DNA of 34,558 bases from Prevotella sp. (GCA_021636625.1 JAJWLX010000032.1:1-34558); one strand, 5' to 3'; shown: positions 1 to 7,814, counted from the first letter of the stretch. The notes: generated by a model from the letters alone, not told the origin. Made by a program: numbers and translations.

Positions 1-1
1 C

Positions 2-55
2 CTGAACGCAGTTCAGATTGCTGAGTACTTGATTAAGGTGGGCAACGTAAAGTAA
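2..55 (+). CDS. C-terminal end of an unidentified protein (partial)
   Basis: The window opens inside a reading frame that gives 17 residues ending in ...YLIKVGNVK followed by TAA at 53-55. Only four bases separate this stop from the next ATG at 60, which suggests that the truncated gene is the upstream member of the ravA-like operon. Too little is visible to name the product. Confidence 0.55.
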   Translation: MNAVQIAEYLIKVGNVK

Positions 56-59
56 TTAC

Positions 60-1316
60 ATGCTGGAAAGATTCAAACTTTTGCTCCAGGAGATGAACCG
101 GGGCATTTATGAAAAAAATACTGAAATTTCGCTCTCGCTTCTTGCCGCTCTGGCAGGCGAGAGCGTTATTCTTTTAGGACCTCCGGGTGTGGCGAAGAGT
201 ATGGTGGCCCGACAGTTGAAGACGGCATTCAGGGATGCTCAGACTTTTGAGTATCTGATGTCGCGATTCTCTACGCCCGATGAAATCTTCGGTCCGGTGA
301 GCATTCAGAAACTGAAGACTTCGGATACTTACGAGCGTGCGGTGGAGGGTTATCTGCCTACTGCCGATGTGGTTTTCCTGGATGAAATCTGGAAGGCGGG
401 ACCTGCTATCCAGAACACGCTCCTCACGGTGATTAACGAGAAAATCTTCAGAAATGGCAATTGGGAGATGCATCTTCCGCTGAAACTTCTCGTGGCGGCT
501 AGTAATGAGTTGCCGGCTAAGGGAGAAGGACTGGAGGCGCTTTGGGACCGATTCGTGATTAGAATAGAGAGCCGACCGATTAAGCTGGAGAAGAATTTCC
601 GTGCAATGCTGCTGGAATCTCACGCAGATTTCTCTGGTTCTACAGGGGTTTTAGGTCACGCAGATTTCGCAGATAACGCAGATTTTTCTGGTTCTATGGG
701 GAAATCTGGTTCCACGGATTTTTCTAATTTAAAGATTACTGCTGAGGAGTATGCTGAATGGGCGGAGAAAATCTGTAAGATTGGCGTGAAGGAGGAGGTG
801 CTTGATGCGATTTCCGCCATCCGCAAATCTCTGAGAGCCGTGAATGTGGATGAGGCTGCCGAGCGCCGAAATATCTATGTGAGCGACCGCCGATGGAAAA
901 ATATCGTCCGCCTGCTTCGCACTTCTGCCTTCATGCAGGATAGGGAAGAGGTGGATATCTGCGACCTGCTTCCTATCTACCATTGTCTGTGGCAGGAACC
1001 GGAAGAGCGGGATGCAATCCGAAGCATCGTGATTCGTGCACTCTTTTCTCCTTTCGCAGAAAAACTCGTTGAGATGAAGAATGCTCTTGCAGAGGATATT
1101 AAGTATCATCGTGTTCGCAGAAATCCTGATGATGGCAGAGATTATGAGGGGGAAATAGAAACTCTTTCGGATGGCTTGACTTCGCTGGAAAGGCAGTTGG
1201 GCGAGAATCTCTTCGTGTCTTCGGATGATAAGGCTGAAATCTCGGCTTATCTCCGTGATTTCTATAAGGAGTTGGCGTTTACCCGACAGGATACGATGAA
1301 GCTTTATGAGGCATAA
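60..1316 (+). CDS. ravA: RavA-like MoxR-family AAA+ ATPase
   Basis: Cytoplasmic AAA+ ATPase of the MoxR group; RavA-type members work with a VWA-domain partner and have chaperone-like roles on protein complexes. Visible motifs are Walker A GPPGVAKS (residues 40-47), Walker B VVFLDEI (104-110) and a sensor-1 Asn in VAASNE (about 149). The 418-aa length and the region after the AAA core fit RavA better than short MoxR proteins. Residues 188-225 are an odd low-complexity insert rich in HADF/SGS repeats, encoded by imperfect DNA repeats, between the AAA core and the C-terminal half. The VWA partner lies two genes downstream at 1953. The last codons and stop codon are tandemly duplicated (1291-1340). 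The family call is firm; the client protein is unknown. Confidence 0.88.
   Translation: MLERFKLLLQEMNRGIYEKNTEISLSLLAALAGESVILLGPPGVAKSMVARQLKTAFRDAQTFEYLMSRFSTPDEIFGPVSIQKLKTSDTYERAVEGYLPTADVVFLDEIWKAGPAIQNTLLTVINEKIFRNGNWEMHLPLKLLVAASNELPAKGEGLEALWDRFVIRIESRPIKLEKNFRAMLLESHADFSGSTGVLGHADFADNADFSGSMGKSGSTDFSNLKITAEEYAEWAEKICKIGVKEEVLDAISAIRKSLRAVNVDEAAERRNIYVSDRRWKNIVRLLRTSAFMQDREEVDICDLLPIYHCLWQEPEERDAIRSIVIRALFSPFAEKLVEMKNALAEDIKYHRVRRNPDDGRDYEGEIETLSDGLTSLERQLGENLFVSSDDKAEISAYLRDFYKELAFTRQDTMKLYEA
618..730 (+). repeat. In-frame minisatellite-like insert in the ravA-like gene
   Basis: Several imperfect copies of ACGCAGATTT occur at 622, 657 and 675, with longer related units at 620-647 and 674-701 (CGCAGATTT followed by a CTGGTTCTA core). 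They stay in frame and encode repeated HADF/NADF and SGS/SGST peptides (residues 188-225). The base pattern is unlike the rest of the gene, pointing to slippage or insertion of a repeat. Confidence 0.7.
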
Positions 1317-1340
1317 TACGATGAAGCTTTATGAGGTTTA
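1291..1340 (+). repeat. 25-bp tandem duplication spanning the ravA-like stop codon
   Basis: ATACGATGAAGCTTTATGAG is followed by GCATA in copy 1 (1291-1315) and by GTTTA in copy 2 (1316-1340), so 23 of 25 bases match. Copy 1 holds the last codons and leads into the TAA at 1314-1316; copy 2 carries a second TAA at 1339-1341. Confidence 0.9.
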
Positions 1341-1387
1341 ATCGCCTCCTGTTACTTATACATTATTATATATAGAAGAACAAAAAC

Positions 1388-1897
1388 ATGATGAACGAAC
1401 AGATAACTTTATCTCCAGAGTTGGAGGCTCGTGTTCACCAGGCAGTGGAGAATTTTATGCAGGGCTATGGCTGCTGCCAGTCGGTGGTGGCTGCCTTTGC
1501 CGATTTGTATGGTCTTGATGATGAGATGGCAAAGCGCATTGGTGCCGGCTTCGGTGGTGGAGTTGGCAGAATGAGAATGATGTGTGGAGCCGTTTCGGGC
1601 ATTGTGGTGCTCGTGGGCTTGGATTGCGGACAGACCGAGGGGGATGACCGCGAGGGAAAGTCGGCCTGCTACAAGGTGGTGCAGGATTTGTTAGCCAAAT
1701 CGAAGGAGCAGAATGGCAGTATCATCTGTGCCGAGATTCTGGGTTTGAAGGGCCATGAGAAGGCGCAGTCCAGCTATGTGGCTTCGGCAAGAACGGCAGA
1801 ATACTACAAGTCTCGCCCTTGCGCTGCCAAAGTGGAGAGTGCCGCAAGAATCTTCGCAGAATATCTGATGGAGAAAATGGAGAAAGAGAAGGCTTAG
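1388..1897 (+). CDS. C_GCAxxG_C_C family redox-type protein
   Basis: A 169-aa soluble protein with the spaced cysteine pattern of the C_GCAxxG_C_C family (Pfam 'redox-active protein'): GYGCCQS near residues 26-32, MMCGAVSG near 62-69, then CGQ, a Cys-Tyr in the middle, CAEILG and a C-terminal RPCAAK. The Gly-rich stretch GAGFGGGVGRM precedes the second cysteine. Such spacing suggests metal, cluster or disulfide chemistry, but no reaction is established for the family as far as I know. It sits 71 bp after the ravA-like gene and 55 bp before the VWA gene on the same strand, an unusual place because RavA and ViaA partners are normally adjacent. ATG 1388 is chosen; a second ATG follows immediately at 1391. 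Confidence 0.85.
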   Translation: MMNEQITLSPELEARVHQAVENFMQGYGCCQSVVAAFADLYGLDDEMAKRIGAGFGGGVGRMRMMCGAVSGIVVLVGLDCGQTEGDDREGKSACYKVVQDLLAKSKEQNGSIICAEILGLKGHEKAQSSYVASARTAEYYKSRPCAAKVESAARIFAEYLMEKMEKEKA

Positions 1898-1920
1898 TCT
1901 TCCTATAATATATAAGAAGT

Positions 1921-1941
1921 TTTTTACCAATTTGGTAAAAA
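1921..1941 (+). promoter_or_regulatory. Perfect palindrome before the VWA gene
   Basis: TTTTTACCA (1921-1929) and TGGTAAAAA (1933-1941) are exact reverse complements around a 3-base centre, ending 11 bp before the chosen ATG. It could be an operator or a hairpin shaping translation of the VWA gene. It makes the upstream TTG at 1932 an unlikely start because that codon lies inside the palindrome. Confidence 0.5.
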
Positions 1942-1952
1942 TATCGAATAAG

Positions 1953-3608
1953 ATGAAATACCAGAATAACAAGGACTTGGCGGAAGCGCAGTATTACTTG
2001 AAGATGCTGGACGACTTCTGCAAGTCGGGGCAGGTAAAGATTCCTGATCCGACAGGCGCAGCCATGCCTTGGGATTTGAAGGAAGACCCGCTGAAGGATT
2101 ATCTGATTCATCTCTTTACCCTGAAAGTGACGATTCCGGAAACTGGTGAAGAGGTGCAGAAATTTATGCATCAGGTGGTGAACAGCAAAATCAAGAGCAA
2201 GGTATTCTATGATTGTGTGGGAAAGTTCATCGTGGAATGCGTTCATCACATGCGATTCCAGCGCCAGCGTGCCTGGACCGAAAGTCATCGTGCAGATGAT
2301 GTGCTCGACTGGACTCCCTTTAAGAGAATGGATGAGCAGGTGTGGCTTCCGCTCATCGACCAGTTGGAGCAGGAACACCAGGAGGATGGCTTCGATAAGT
2401 CTTTCTTCCTGAAACTGATGGCTGGCGATGGAGCTTCGAAACCCGAAAACTGGGAGCGACTGGTAAGAGACTGGAAGGTGTGCATCGACCATCAGGTATT
2501 GAACAAACTGAAGGATTTTATTTCTCTCCGTCAGAATAACTTCGAAACGGGATTGGTTCGCATGATGGACCAGATAACCCGCAACATGAAGACGAAGGGC
2601 GTTTCGGAGCAGCGAGCCGTACAGGCCTGGGAACTGATGACGAACGGATGGACGGAAACGGAGTTTGAACGCCGCTTGAACCAGGTGAAGATTCAGGATA
2701 AATATCCGGAAATCAAGGAGATTGTGGCGAAGATGGGGCGTGTGGCAGATGCCAACGGCAAAGATAGGCTCACCATCGCTTCGGGGGTGGAGATGAAGAT
2801 GGAGCATTCCGCAGGAAGCGACATCGAGGGCATTACCGTGGGCGATGATCTCAACTCACTTCTTCCGCTGGAGTTGGCGCAATACAGCGATGAGGATATG
2901 GAGGGGCTTTTTATCTATAAGTATCGAACCCGCAGGCTTCAGACTTTCCGTTATAAGAGCGAAATGTCGAAGCCATCCCGCAAACTCGGCTTTACCCATG
3001 CTTCCCGAAAGGGTCCTATGATAGTCTGTCTGGATACTTCGGCAAGTATGTATGGAACGCCTGAAAGGATTTCTTCTACGCTGATTTCCCTGTTGGAAGA
3101 AACGGCAGAGGATTTGGAGCGGGATTGCTTTCTGATAGATTTCTCCGTGAGCACCCGTGCCATCGATTTGATGGCGAAGCGAAAGGCGGAGCGGTTGAAG
3201 AGGATTGGAATCACAGTTGTGGACTCTACAGAAATTCTTGATGATTCTGCAGAAGTTTCTTCTGATGGTCAGGCTCATACGGGTCGTGGTGTCAGGCGCC
3301 AGCCTACTACAACCCATCTGCCTTTTATTGGTGGAGGAACTTCGGCAAAGAAGATGATGAGCCAGATGTTTGATTTGCTGGATAACGACGGTCTTCATTA
3401 TGTGAATGCCGATGTGCTTTGGATTACGGATTTCCTGATTCCGAATCCGCCGCAGCAGATGTTGGCGAGGTTCAAGGAGTATAAGGAAACGGGCACCAGG
3501 TTTTATGGCATCCGGATTGTTCGGGATGATGATAAGGAGCCGAATGAATGGAAGGATTATTTCAACCAGATTTACACCATAAAGTATAGACCGTTGAGGA
3601 GGTATTAG
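1953..3608 (+). CDS. VWA-domain protein, ViaA-like partner of the MoxR ATPase
   Basis: A 551-aa protein whose C-terminal third is a von Willebrand A domain with an intact MIDAS signature: CLDTSASMYG (DxSxS), then a GGGTSAKK segment supplying the conserved Thr, and WITDFLIP supplying the distal Asp. The N-terminal two thirds are helical and charged, as in ViaA and other MoxR-associated VWA proteins. Products of this type work in the cytosol with a MoxR/RavA ATPase, here the gene at 60. I chose ATG 1953 (MKYQNN...) over a TTG seven codons upstream, because ATG is strongly preferred and the TTG lies within a palindrome. The gene runs toward the minus-strand TerC gene, with the REP-like cluster between. 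The exact substrate is unknown. Confidence 0.85.
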   Translation: MKYQNNKDLAEAQYYLKMLDDFCKSGQVKIPDPTGAAMPWDLKEDPLKDYLIHLFTLKVTIPETGEEVQKFMHQVVNSKIKSKVFYDCVGKFIVECVHHMRFQRQRAWTESHRADDVLDWTPFKRMDEQVWLPLIDQLEQEHQEDGFDKSFFLKLMAGDGASKPENWERLVRDWKVCIDHQVLNKLKDFISLRQNNFETGLVRMMDQITRNMKTKGVSEQRAVQAWELMTNGWTETEFERRLNQVKIQDKYPEIKEIVAKMGRVADANGKDRLTIASGVEMKMEHSAGSDIEGITVGDDLNSLLPLELAQYSDEDMEGLFIYKYRTRRLQTFRYKSEMSKPSRKLGFTHASRKGPMIVCLDTSASMYGTPERISSTLISLLEETAEDLERDCFLIDFSVSTRAIDLMAKRKAERLKRIGITVVDSTEILDDSAEVSSDGQAHTGRGVRRQPTTTHLPFIGGGTSAKKMMSQMFDLLDNDGLHYVNADVLWITDFLIPNPPQQMLARFKEYKETGTRFYGIRIVRDDDKEPNEWKDYFNQIYTIKYRPLRRY

Positions 3609-3620
3609 AAATATAAACAG

Positions 3621-3752
3621 TTCGCCCTGTAAAGGCAAAAACTTTGTACTTTCCAGGTACTTAAAAGCTTTTGCCCTTACAGGGCGACATTCTTGCTTAT
3701 GCGTAAACCCAGGGCGGTGCCCTGGGCTAGGAGCTTCTGCCCTTTCAGGGCG
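3621..3752. repeat. REP-like palindromic cluster between convergent genes
   Basis: Two near-identical 21-bp units, AGCTTTTGCCCTTACAGGGC plus G at 3666-3686 and AGCTTCTGCCCTTTCAGGGC plus G at 3732-3752 (19/21 identical), are accompanied by an inverted partner at 3623-3640 (CGCCCTGTAAAGGCAAAA). A perfect hairpin, CCCAGGGC-GGT-GCCCTGGG, lies at 3708-3726. Position between two gene 3' ends and the modular GCCCT/AGGGC arms fit a dispersed REP/BIME-type element, possibly doubling as a bidirectional terminator. Confidence 0.75.
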
Positions 3753-3772
3753 TATTACTGCGTTTTGTGTTT

Positions 3773-4762
3773 TTAAGCTTCCTTTTTCTGCGGAATCACC
3801 ACCGAAGCTCCGATGCTGACGAGCAATACGAGGATGATGAATACCAGCGAACTTACTGCATCAATCTCGAAGAAATCGTGGATGAGCATCTTCACACCGA
3901 TGAACACCAGCAGCACACTCACACCCACTTTCAGATAGCGGAACTTATCAGCTATCGCTGCCAGCAGGAAGAAGAGGGCACGCAAGCCCAGAATGGCGAA
4001 GATATTCGAGAAGAACACCACGAACGGATCGAGCGATACCGAGAATACGGCTGGAATGCTGTCGAAGGCGAAAATCAGGTCGCAGAATTCGATGAATACC
4101 ACCGTCATCACCAGCGGACCCAGATGCAGGCGCTTCTGCATGAACTTCACTACCGGATGCTCCAAGGCATTGATTTCCTCTTTCTTGTTCCTGTTGAGGA
4201 ACATCTTGGTACCGCTGTAAACCAGGAATCCTCCAAATATAAGCAATATCCAGGCGAAACGGCTGATGAGTGCAGCACCCGCAAAGATGAAGACGAAGCG
4301 CAGTACGATGGCTCCCAGGATACCCCAGTTAAGTACGTGCTGGTAATCTTTCTTGTCCACTCCGAACGAGGTGAAAATCATCATCATCACGAAGAGATTA
4401 TCTACCGAGAGCGTCTTTTCTATCAGATAACCCGAGATATACGAGATTGTCATATAGTGTCGGTATTGCTGCAGACTTCCCTCATAGTCGTTCGGGTCCA
4501 GTTTGAGATGTGAAGCATAGCGCGAGGCTATCAGCTTCAGGTCATTGAAGTTCTCGATGCCGTGCACCATGTCACCATGAAAATAGATGAATACGGCGAA
4601 GGCGAGAGCGAGAATAATCCAGACAGCCGTCCATGAACCAGCTTCCTTGATGGAAACCACATGCGCCTTTCGGTCGATGACCAGCATGTCTAATACGAGT
4701 ATGGCGGCGATGAATATCACGAAGCCCACCAAAAACATCGATTCAGTAAAAACATGTTCCAT
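3773..4762 (-). CDS. TerC/Alx-family integral membrane protein
   Basis: A 329-aa polytopic inner-membrane protein with about nine hydrophobic segments. It matches the TerC/Alx family by the early acidic ALDM/VLDMLVIDRKAH segment, the central EFCDLIFAFDSIPAVF motif with acidic residues inside a membrane helix, and the following SNIFAILGLRALFFLLA helix. Family members are linked to tellurite resistance and to manganese (metal ion) export or loading of exported metalloproteins. The length is typical for the Alx-like subgroup. It is a single minus-strand gene with a -7-like box TAATTTTG at 4849-4842 and a leader of roughly 75 bases. I looked for a yybP-ykoY-type manganese riboswitch in the leader and could not support one. 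The substrate here is inferred, not shown. Confidence 0.9.
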   Translation of the reverse strand: MEHVFTESMFLVGFVIFIAAILVLDMLVIDRKAHVVSIKEAGSWTAVWIILALAFAVFIYFHGDMVHGIENFNDLKLIASRYASHLKLDPNDYEGSLQQYRHYMTISYISGYLIEKTLSVDNLFVMMMIFTSFGVDKKDYQHVLNWGILGAIVLRFVFIFAGAALISRFAWILLIFGGFLVYSGTKMFLNRNKKEEINALEHPVVKFMQKRLHLGPLVMTVVFIEFCDLIFAFDSIPAVFSVSLDPFVVFFSNIFAILGLRALFFLLAAIADKFRYLKVGVSVLLVFIGVKMLIHDFFEIDAVSSLVFIILVLLVSIGASVVIPQKKEA

Positions 4763-4841
4763 TTTTCCTTATCTATTTTATATTATACCTAATTTCATAG
4801 TTGAATCTTCATATTCATTTCATCCGTTAGAAACGTGGGCG

Positions 4842-4849
4842 CAAAATTA
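4842..4849 (-). promoter_or_regulatory. -7 box for the TerC-family gene
   Basis: On the minus strand the sequence is TAATTTTG, a full match to the Bacteroidetes TAnnTTTG box, about 80 bases before the ATG. No clear TTTG box lies 19-21 bp further upstream. Confidence 0.5.
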
Positions 4850-5033
4850 GAAAAAATATCTGTAATAGCGGTAGTTCCGGCGAAAAACTTAATTGAATTT
4901 AACGTGAAAGACAGGAATGTAACAGCTTTGTAATACCTGTCGTATTGAATGCTACTCTTGATTTCTCGAAAAGTACACCTGATTTCCCGAAAAATCCCCT
5001 TCGTTCTCGTCGTTTTTTTATAATTTTGCATCA

Positions 5034-5176
5034 TCTTTTTATGATCATAGTCATATTTGATTCTGTGATTATAAGTAAAACTGACAATCTCGCCAACTGC
5101 CACAACGCAAAGCACCCATCTCGTATTCCGGAAGCAGAAAAGATGCTTTCTGAGTATGAGATGGGTGCTTTTTTTA
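5034..5176 (+). ncRNA. Candidate small RNA of about 140 nt
   Basis: The boundaries are inferred from a TAATTTTG box at 5021-5028 and the T-run after the hairpin at 5110-5175. If transcribed, its 3' end is the same hairpin that terminates the minus-strand lipoprotein gene. The -33 element is not evident, so this is tentative. Confidence 0.3.
5109..5176. terminator. Long stem-loop terminator
   Basis: AAGCACCCATCTCGTA (5110 on) pairs with TATGAGATGGGTGCTT (to about 5170), with a small inner stem AAGCA/TGCTT. A run of seven T follows on the plus strand. It lies just downstream of the minus-strand lipoprotein gene, so it can serve that gene too, though its T-run favours plus-strand transcripts. 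Confidence 0.75.
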
Positions 5177-5188
5177 GATGTGAATAGC

Positions 5189-5653
5189 TTACTTCTTCTT
5201 GGTCAGCACATAGTGCTTAGCCATGGCGCCTTCTGGCTCAGTACCGAGCGAGTCGGTCATGATGAGGCTGTTGGCATCCTTCACCTTGAAGTAAGTAGTC
5301 TCGCCGCTGGATGGGCGGATGATTTCTACTACGTTGTTAGCCAATACCTTGAAGATACCGCTTGCTTCGTCGTGACCATCCTTGCGCTCCAGATAGTCGG
5401 CTGAGTACTGGTAGGTACTGTCGGCATTGAGCGTCAAAACTGTCTTGATTCCAGGACAATCGGCAGCAGGGAGAGTTCCCTCATAGGTGCCGGCGATGGA
5501 ATCGAGCACGATATCGTTAGAATTGAGCGAATCATTTCCTGCATAGCTGAGGCTATCCTGATCAGCTCCCTGGCTATTTGTCTTCTTGCTATTGCAAGAG
5601 ACAACTGACAGTGCAGCGATAACGGCTGCAGTCAAAACTAATTTCTTTTTCAT
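5189..5653 (-). CDS. NlpE-like copper/envelope-stress lipoprotein
   Basis: A 154-aa predicted lipoprotein. The N-terminus has two or three Lys, a hydrophobic stretch and a lipobox ending at Cys20 (LSVVSC), followed by an Asn/Ser-rich linker. The mature domain has GTYEGTLPAADCPGIKT and LNADSTYQYS, which match the N-terminal barrel of NlpE (copper-resistance lipoprotein/Cpx sensor in E. coli) and many Bacteroidetes NlpE-like proteins. Only one Cys remains in the ADCPGI motif where E. coli NlpE has a CxxC pair, so disulfide sensing as in E. coli is doubtful. It has its own promoter, with both boxes at 5715-5685 on the minus strand. Its position in the cell is probably the outer membrane, inner leaflet. 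The call rests on this one domain. Confidence 0.8.
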   Translation of the reverse strand: MKKKLVLTAAVIAALSVVSCNSKKTNSQGADQDSLSYAGNDSLNSNDIVLDSIAGTYEGTLPAADCPGIKTVLTLNADSTYQYSADYLERKDGHDEASGIFKVLANNVVEIIRPSSGETTYFKVKDANSLIMTDSLGTEPEGAMAKHYVLTKKK

Positions 5654-5684
5654 ACTATACTGCTTTTTAAGTGAATTCTTTTCG

Positions 5685-5715
5685 CAAAAATACGCTTTTA
5701 TCTGTTACGGGCAAA
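5685..5715 (-). promoter_or_regulatory. Bacteroidetes-type promoter of the NlpE-like gene
   Basis: Reading the minus strand, TTTG (5715-5712), a 19-bp spacer and TATTTTTG (5692-5685) match the TTTG-N19-TAnnTTTG consensus exactly, about 32 bp before the ATG. Confidence 0.7.
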
Positions 5716-5753
5716 CTTTTTGCATAGAATTTATAGAATATTATACTATTTTC

Positions 5754-6068
5754 TCAATTGATGATGATGGGCACAATCTCTTCCTCGTTAGGCCAATGAG
5801 GCAGATAGAGCAGCGGGCGAGGAGTTCCCCCCAAGCCCGTCCAGTCTATCTGTTTCACAAAGTCGAAATCGGGAGGACCGAAGTCGAAACTTCTTCCATA
5901 GAGAACGATGGCGCCCCTGCCTTCATCAATTTTCCATAAACCTCCGCCGTAGGTGCATTGCTCACCCGGGGCCAGCATGTCACGGTGAAGATAGACGTGG
6001 CCGAACTTCAGCACTCCGTCTCTATTGATGATGAATTTCTGAAACATCTCTATTTCCGATTTATTCAA
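5754..6068 (-). CDS. Small conserved-looking protein of unknown function
   Basis: A 104-aa soluble protein that I do not recognise. It has no signal peptide or membrane segment. The sequence is rich in Gly, Trp and aromatic residues (YGGGLWKIDEG, YGRSFDFGPPDFDF, LLYLPHWPNEEE), looks globular, and its acidic/aromatic composition is typical of real coding sequence. It starts 15 bp after the carboxylesterase stop on the same strand, so it is probably cotranscribed with it. No function is suggested beyond this linkage. Confidence 0.6.
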   Translation of the reverse strand: MNKSEIEMFQKFIINRDGVLKFGHVYLHRDMLAPGEQCTYGGGLWKIDEGRGAIVLYGRSFDFGPPDFDFVKQIDWTGLGGTPRPLLYLPHWPNEEEIVPIIIN

Positions 6069-6083
6069 AAAGATAGGATAGAG

Positions 6084-7739
6084 TTATTTCTCTCCCCAAA
6101 ACATCTTGTCGATGAAATCATAGCGCTTCTCCATCTGGGCATCAGATTTTACCGTTGTATTCACATCAATCTGAAGCACAGGAGCTACTGCCTTGCCATT
6201 GGTGGTTGGCCACTCCGGCAGCCCCAGACCATTAGGATTGCCGGTCTTCACGAAGTTTACATAATACTGGCTGAAGATGTCGCTGATTATGTAATCCTCA
6301 GGCTGCCAGTTGAACACGCGGTTGGTTGGCAAGGTACCCATCGCATATTCTATGTCGGCAGAATGAACGGCTCCCTTATCTCGTGGAGCAGGAGCTGCAT
6401 CTTCCTTAGCATCTACCACGCCGCCAGCCAATGCTGCCACCTTGCCCTTGATGGCCATTGCAGGACGAGGGTGGCAATAGCGGTAGCGGTAAACTGGCTG
6501 TCCGCTGGTCAGCTTGTGCATATTGCCCCACTTCCAGGTAGAATAATCCAGGAAGATATCCGAAGCCAGATCTACACCCGGCTGCTCCAGTACATCCTTG
6601 TCGCTGTTGATTCCGTAAAGACGGAAGAGTTCATCGATGTTCTCTGACCCGAAGGTGGCCTTGGCACCAGCCTTCAGATTCTCAACGGTAGGCTGTTTGC
6701 CCATCAATACCGCCCATGGAGTCATCTCCTGGTTGTTGCCACCAATGAGCAGAGGCACCTTGGTCTGTTCGCCCTTGGCAAAGACATCTACAGGCTGTTC
6801 TTTCATAAAATATCCGTCGATATTATAGACAGGAACCGCTCTTACTCCCGCCAGCTTCATCAGTTCCTCGGCAGGCAGGGCACGAAGTTCGTTGAGATTC
6901 TTCATTCCTATGTTCTTTTTCACCTTCTTGCCCGTTTCCTTACCCATCTTCTCTGCGATTTTCTGGGCAAGCTGCACGCCTTTCTCCTCGGCTTCCTTCT
7001 GGGTAGCAATCTTCTTGAATCCCATCACCGAACCGCTGGAACCCATAGCCTGGGCAAAGAGTCCCTGGCAAAGAGGGGAAGCCATCAGGGCGCTTACTGA
7101 CATGGAACCAGCCGATTCGCCTACGATGGTGATGCGGTTAGGGTCTCCGCCGAAAGCCTCGATGTTATCCTTCACCCATTGTATGGCAGCCACCTGGTCC
7201 ATGAATCCATAGTTGCCGGAACCTTTGTAGGATGTTTCCTTGGAGAGCTGTGGATGAGCGAAGAATCCGAAGATGCCCTCACGATAGTTGGCTGTGATGG
7301 AGATGATGCCCTTGCGCGCCATTGCATCGCCCGCATATCTAGGTTCGCTTCCGCTGCCAGCCATCAGTCCTCCGCCGTTGAAATAAATCAAAACCGGCAG
7401 ATGCTCCTTCATGGTCTTTGCAGGAGTCCATATATTAAGGTATAGGCAATCCTCGCTGTTTGTCTTCGTACCGAAGTTCATGTCGCCGAAGATAGGTTCC
7501 TGCATCGGGTTCGGTCCGAACTCCTTTGCCTCGCGCACGCCCTGCCATTTCTGGGCTGGCTGAGGAGCCTTCCAGCGGAGATTGCCCACAGGAGGGGCTG
7601 CAAATGGAATACCCTTGAAAACCGTGATGCCTGAGAGGTCTTTTCCTTCGAGAATACCTTCGGCTGTCTTTACCTGAGTTTGCGCCATCATTCCCATAGC
7701 AGGGAGCAGGAAGGCGATGGATAAAAGTAGTTTCTTCAT
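6084..7739 (-). CDS. Secreted type B carboxylesterase
   Basis: A 551-aa alpha/beta hydrolase of the carboxylesterase type B (COesterase) family with a signal peptide (MKKLLLSIAFLLPAMGMMAQ). The nucleophile Ser209 lies in the elbow GESAGS. The early motif SEDCLYLNIWTP is the family hallmark, and the C-terminal HSADIEYAMG segment supplies the likely catalytic His. The oxyanion loop reads YFNGGGL (about 119-125), with Asn replacing the usual first His of HGGG. The length is normal. It would hydrolyse ester substrates in the periplasm or outside, but the natural substrate cannot be read. It is divergent from the mutarotase gene, with a TACTTTTG box at 7822-7815 on the minus strand, and the small gene at 6068 follows it closely. 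Confidence 0.92.
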   Translation of the reverse strand: MKKLLLSIAFLLPAMGMMAQTQVKTAEGILEGKDLSGITVFKGIPFAAPPVGNLRWKAPQPAQKWQGVREAKEFGPNPMQEPIFGDMNFGTKTNSEDCLYLNIWTPAKTMKEHLPVLIYFNGGGLMAGSGSEPRYAGDAMARKGIISITANYREGIFGFFAHPQLSKETSYKGSGNYGFMDQVAAIQWVKDNIEAFGGDPNRITIVGESAGSMSVSALMASPLCQGLFAQAMGSSGSVMGFKKIATQKEAEEKGVQLAQKIAEKMGKETGKKVKKNIGMKNLNELRALPAEELMKLAGVRAVPVYNIDGYFMKEQPVDVFAKGEQTKVPLLIGGNNQEMTPWAVLMGKQPTVENLKAGAKATFGSENIDELFRLYGINSDKDVLEQPGVDLASDIFLDYSTWKWGNMHKLTSGQPVYRYRYCHPRPAMAIKGKVAALAGGVVDAKEDAAPAPRDKGAVHSADIEYAMGTLPTNRVFNWQPEDYIISDIFSQYYVNFVKTGNPNGLGLPEWPTTNGKAVAPVLQIDVNTTVKSDAQMEKRYDFIDKMFWGEK

Positions 7740-7814
7740 ATTGAAATCTGTTGTTTATTTAGATCATATAGAGTTGTTTTGCAAATCATAATCTGCATTT
7801 CTGCAATGATAATG

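Larger units (their letters stand above)
4763..5188. other. 426-bp intergenic region holding a candidate small RNA
   Basis: No convincing protein is seen here. Besides the TerC promoter it holds two direct copies of TGATTTC(T/C)CGAAAA at 4959-4972 and 4980-4993 (21-bp period), a plus-strand promoter-like TAATTTTG at 5021-5028 and a strong hairpin terminator at 5110-5175. A frame of 48 codons from ATG 5041 runs through the hairpin to TAG 5187 and looks fortuitous. Confidence 0.5.

Noticed and set aside
1932..1952. TTG start seven codons upstream for the VWA protein
   Set aside because: The codon lies inside a perfect palindrome, and a normal ATG follows at 1953.
1722..2807. A 361-codon minus-strand open frame
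   Set aside because: It is antisense to the C_GCAxxG and VWA genes, with shadow-type composition and no recognisable motif.
3767..4513. A 248-codon plus-strand open frame
   Set aside because: It is the complement of the TerC gene; the His/Glu/Gln-rich product is an artefact.
4763..4842. Manganese (yybP-ykoY) riboswitch ahead of the TerC-family gene
   Set aside because: The leader is short and AT-rich, and I could not find the conserved core helices.
4795..5115. A 106-codon minus-strand frame upstream of the TerC gene
   Set aside because: It runs across the TerC promoter, has no start signal and no family resemblance.
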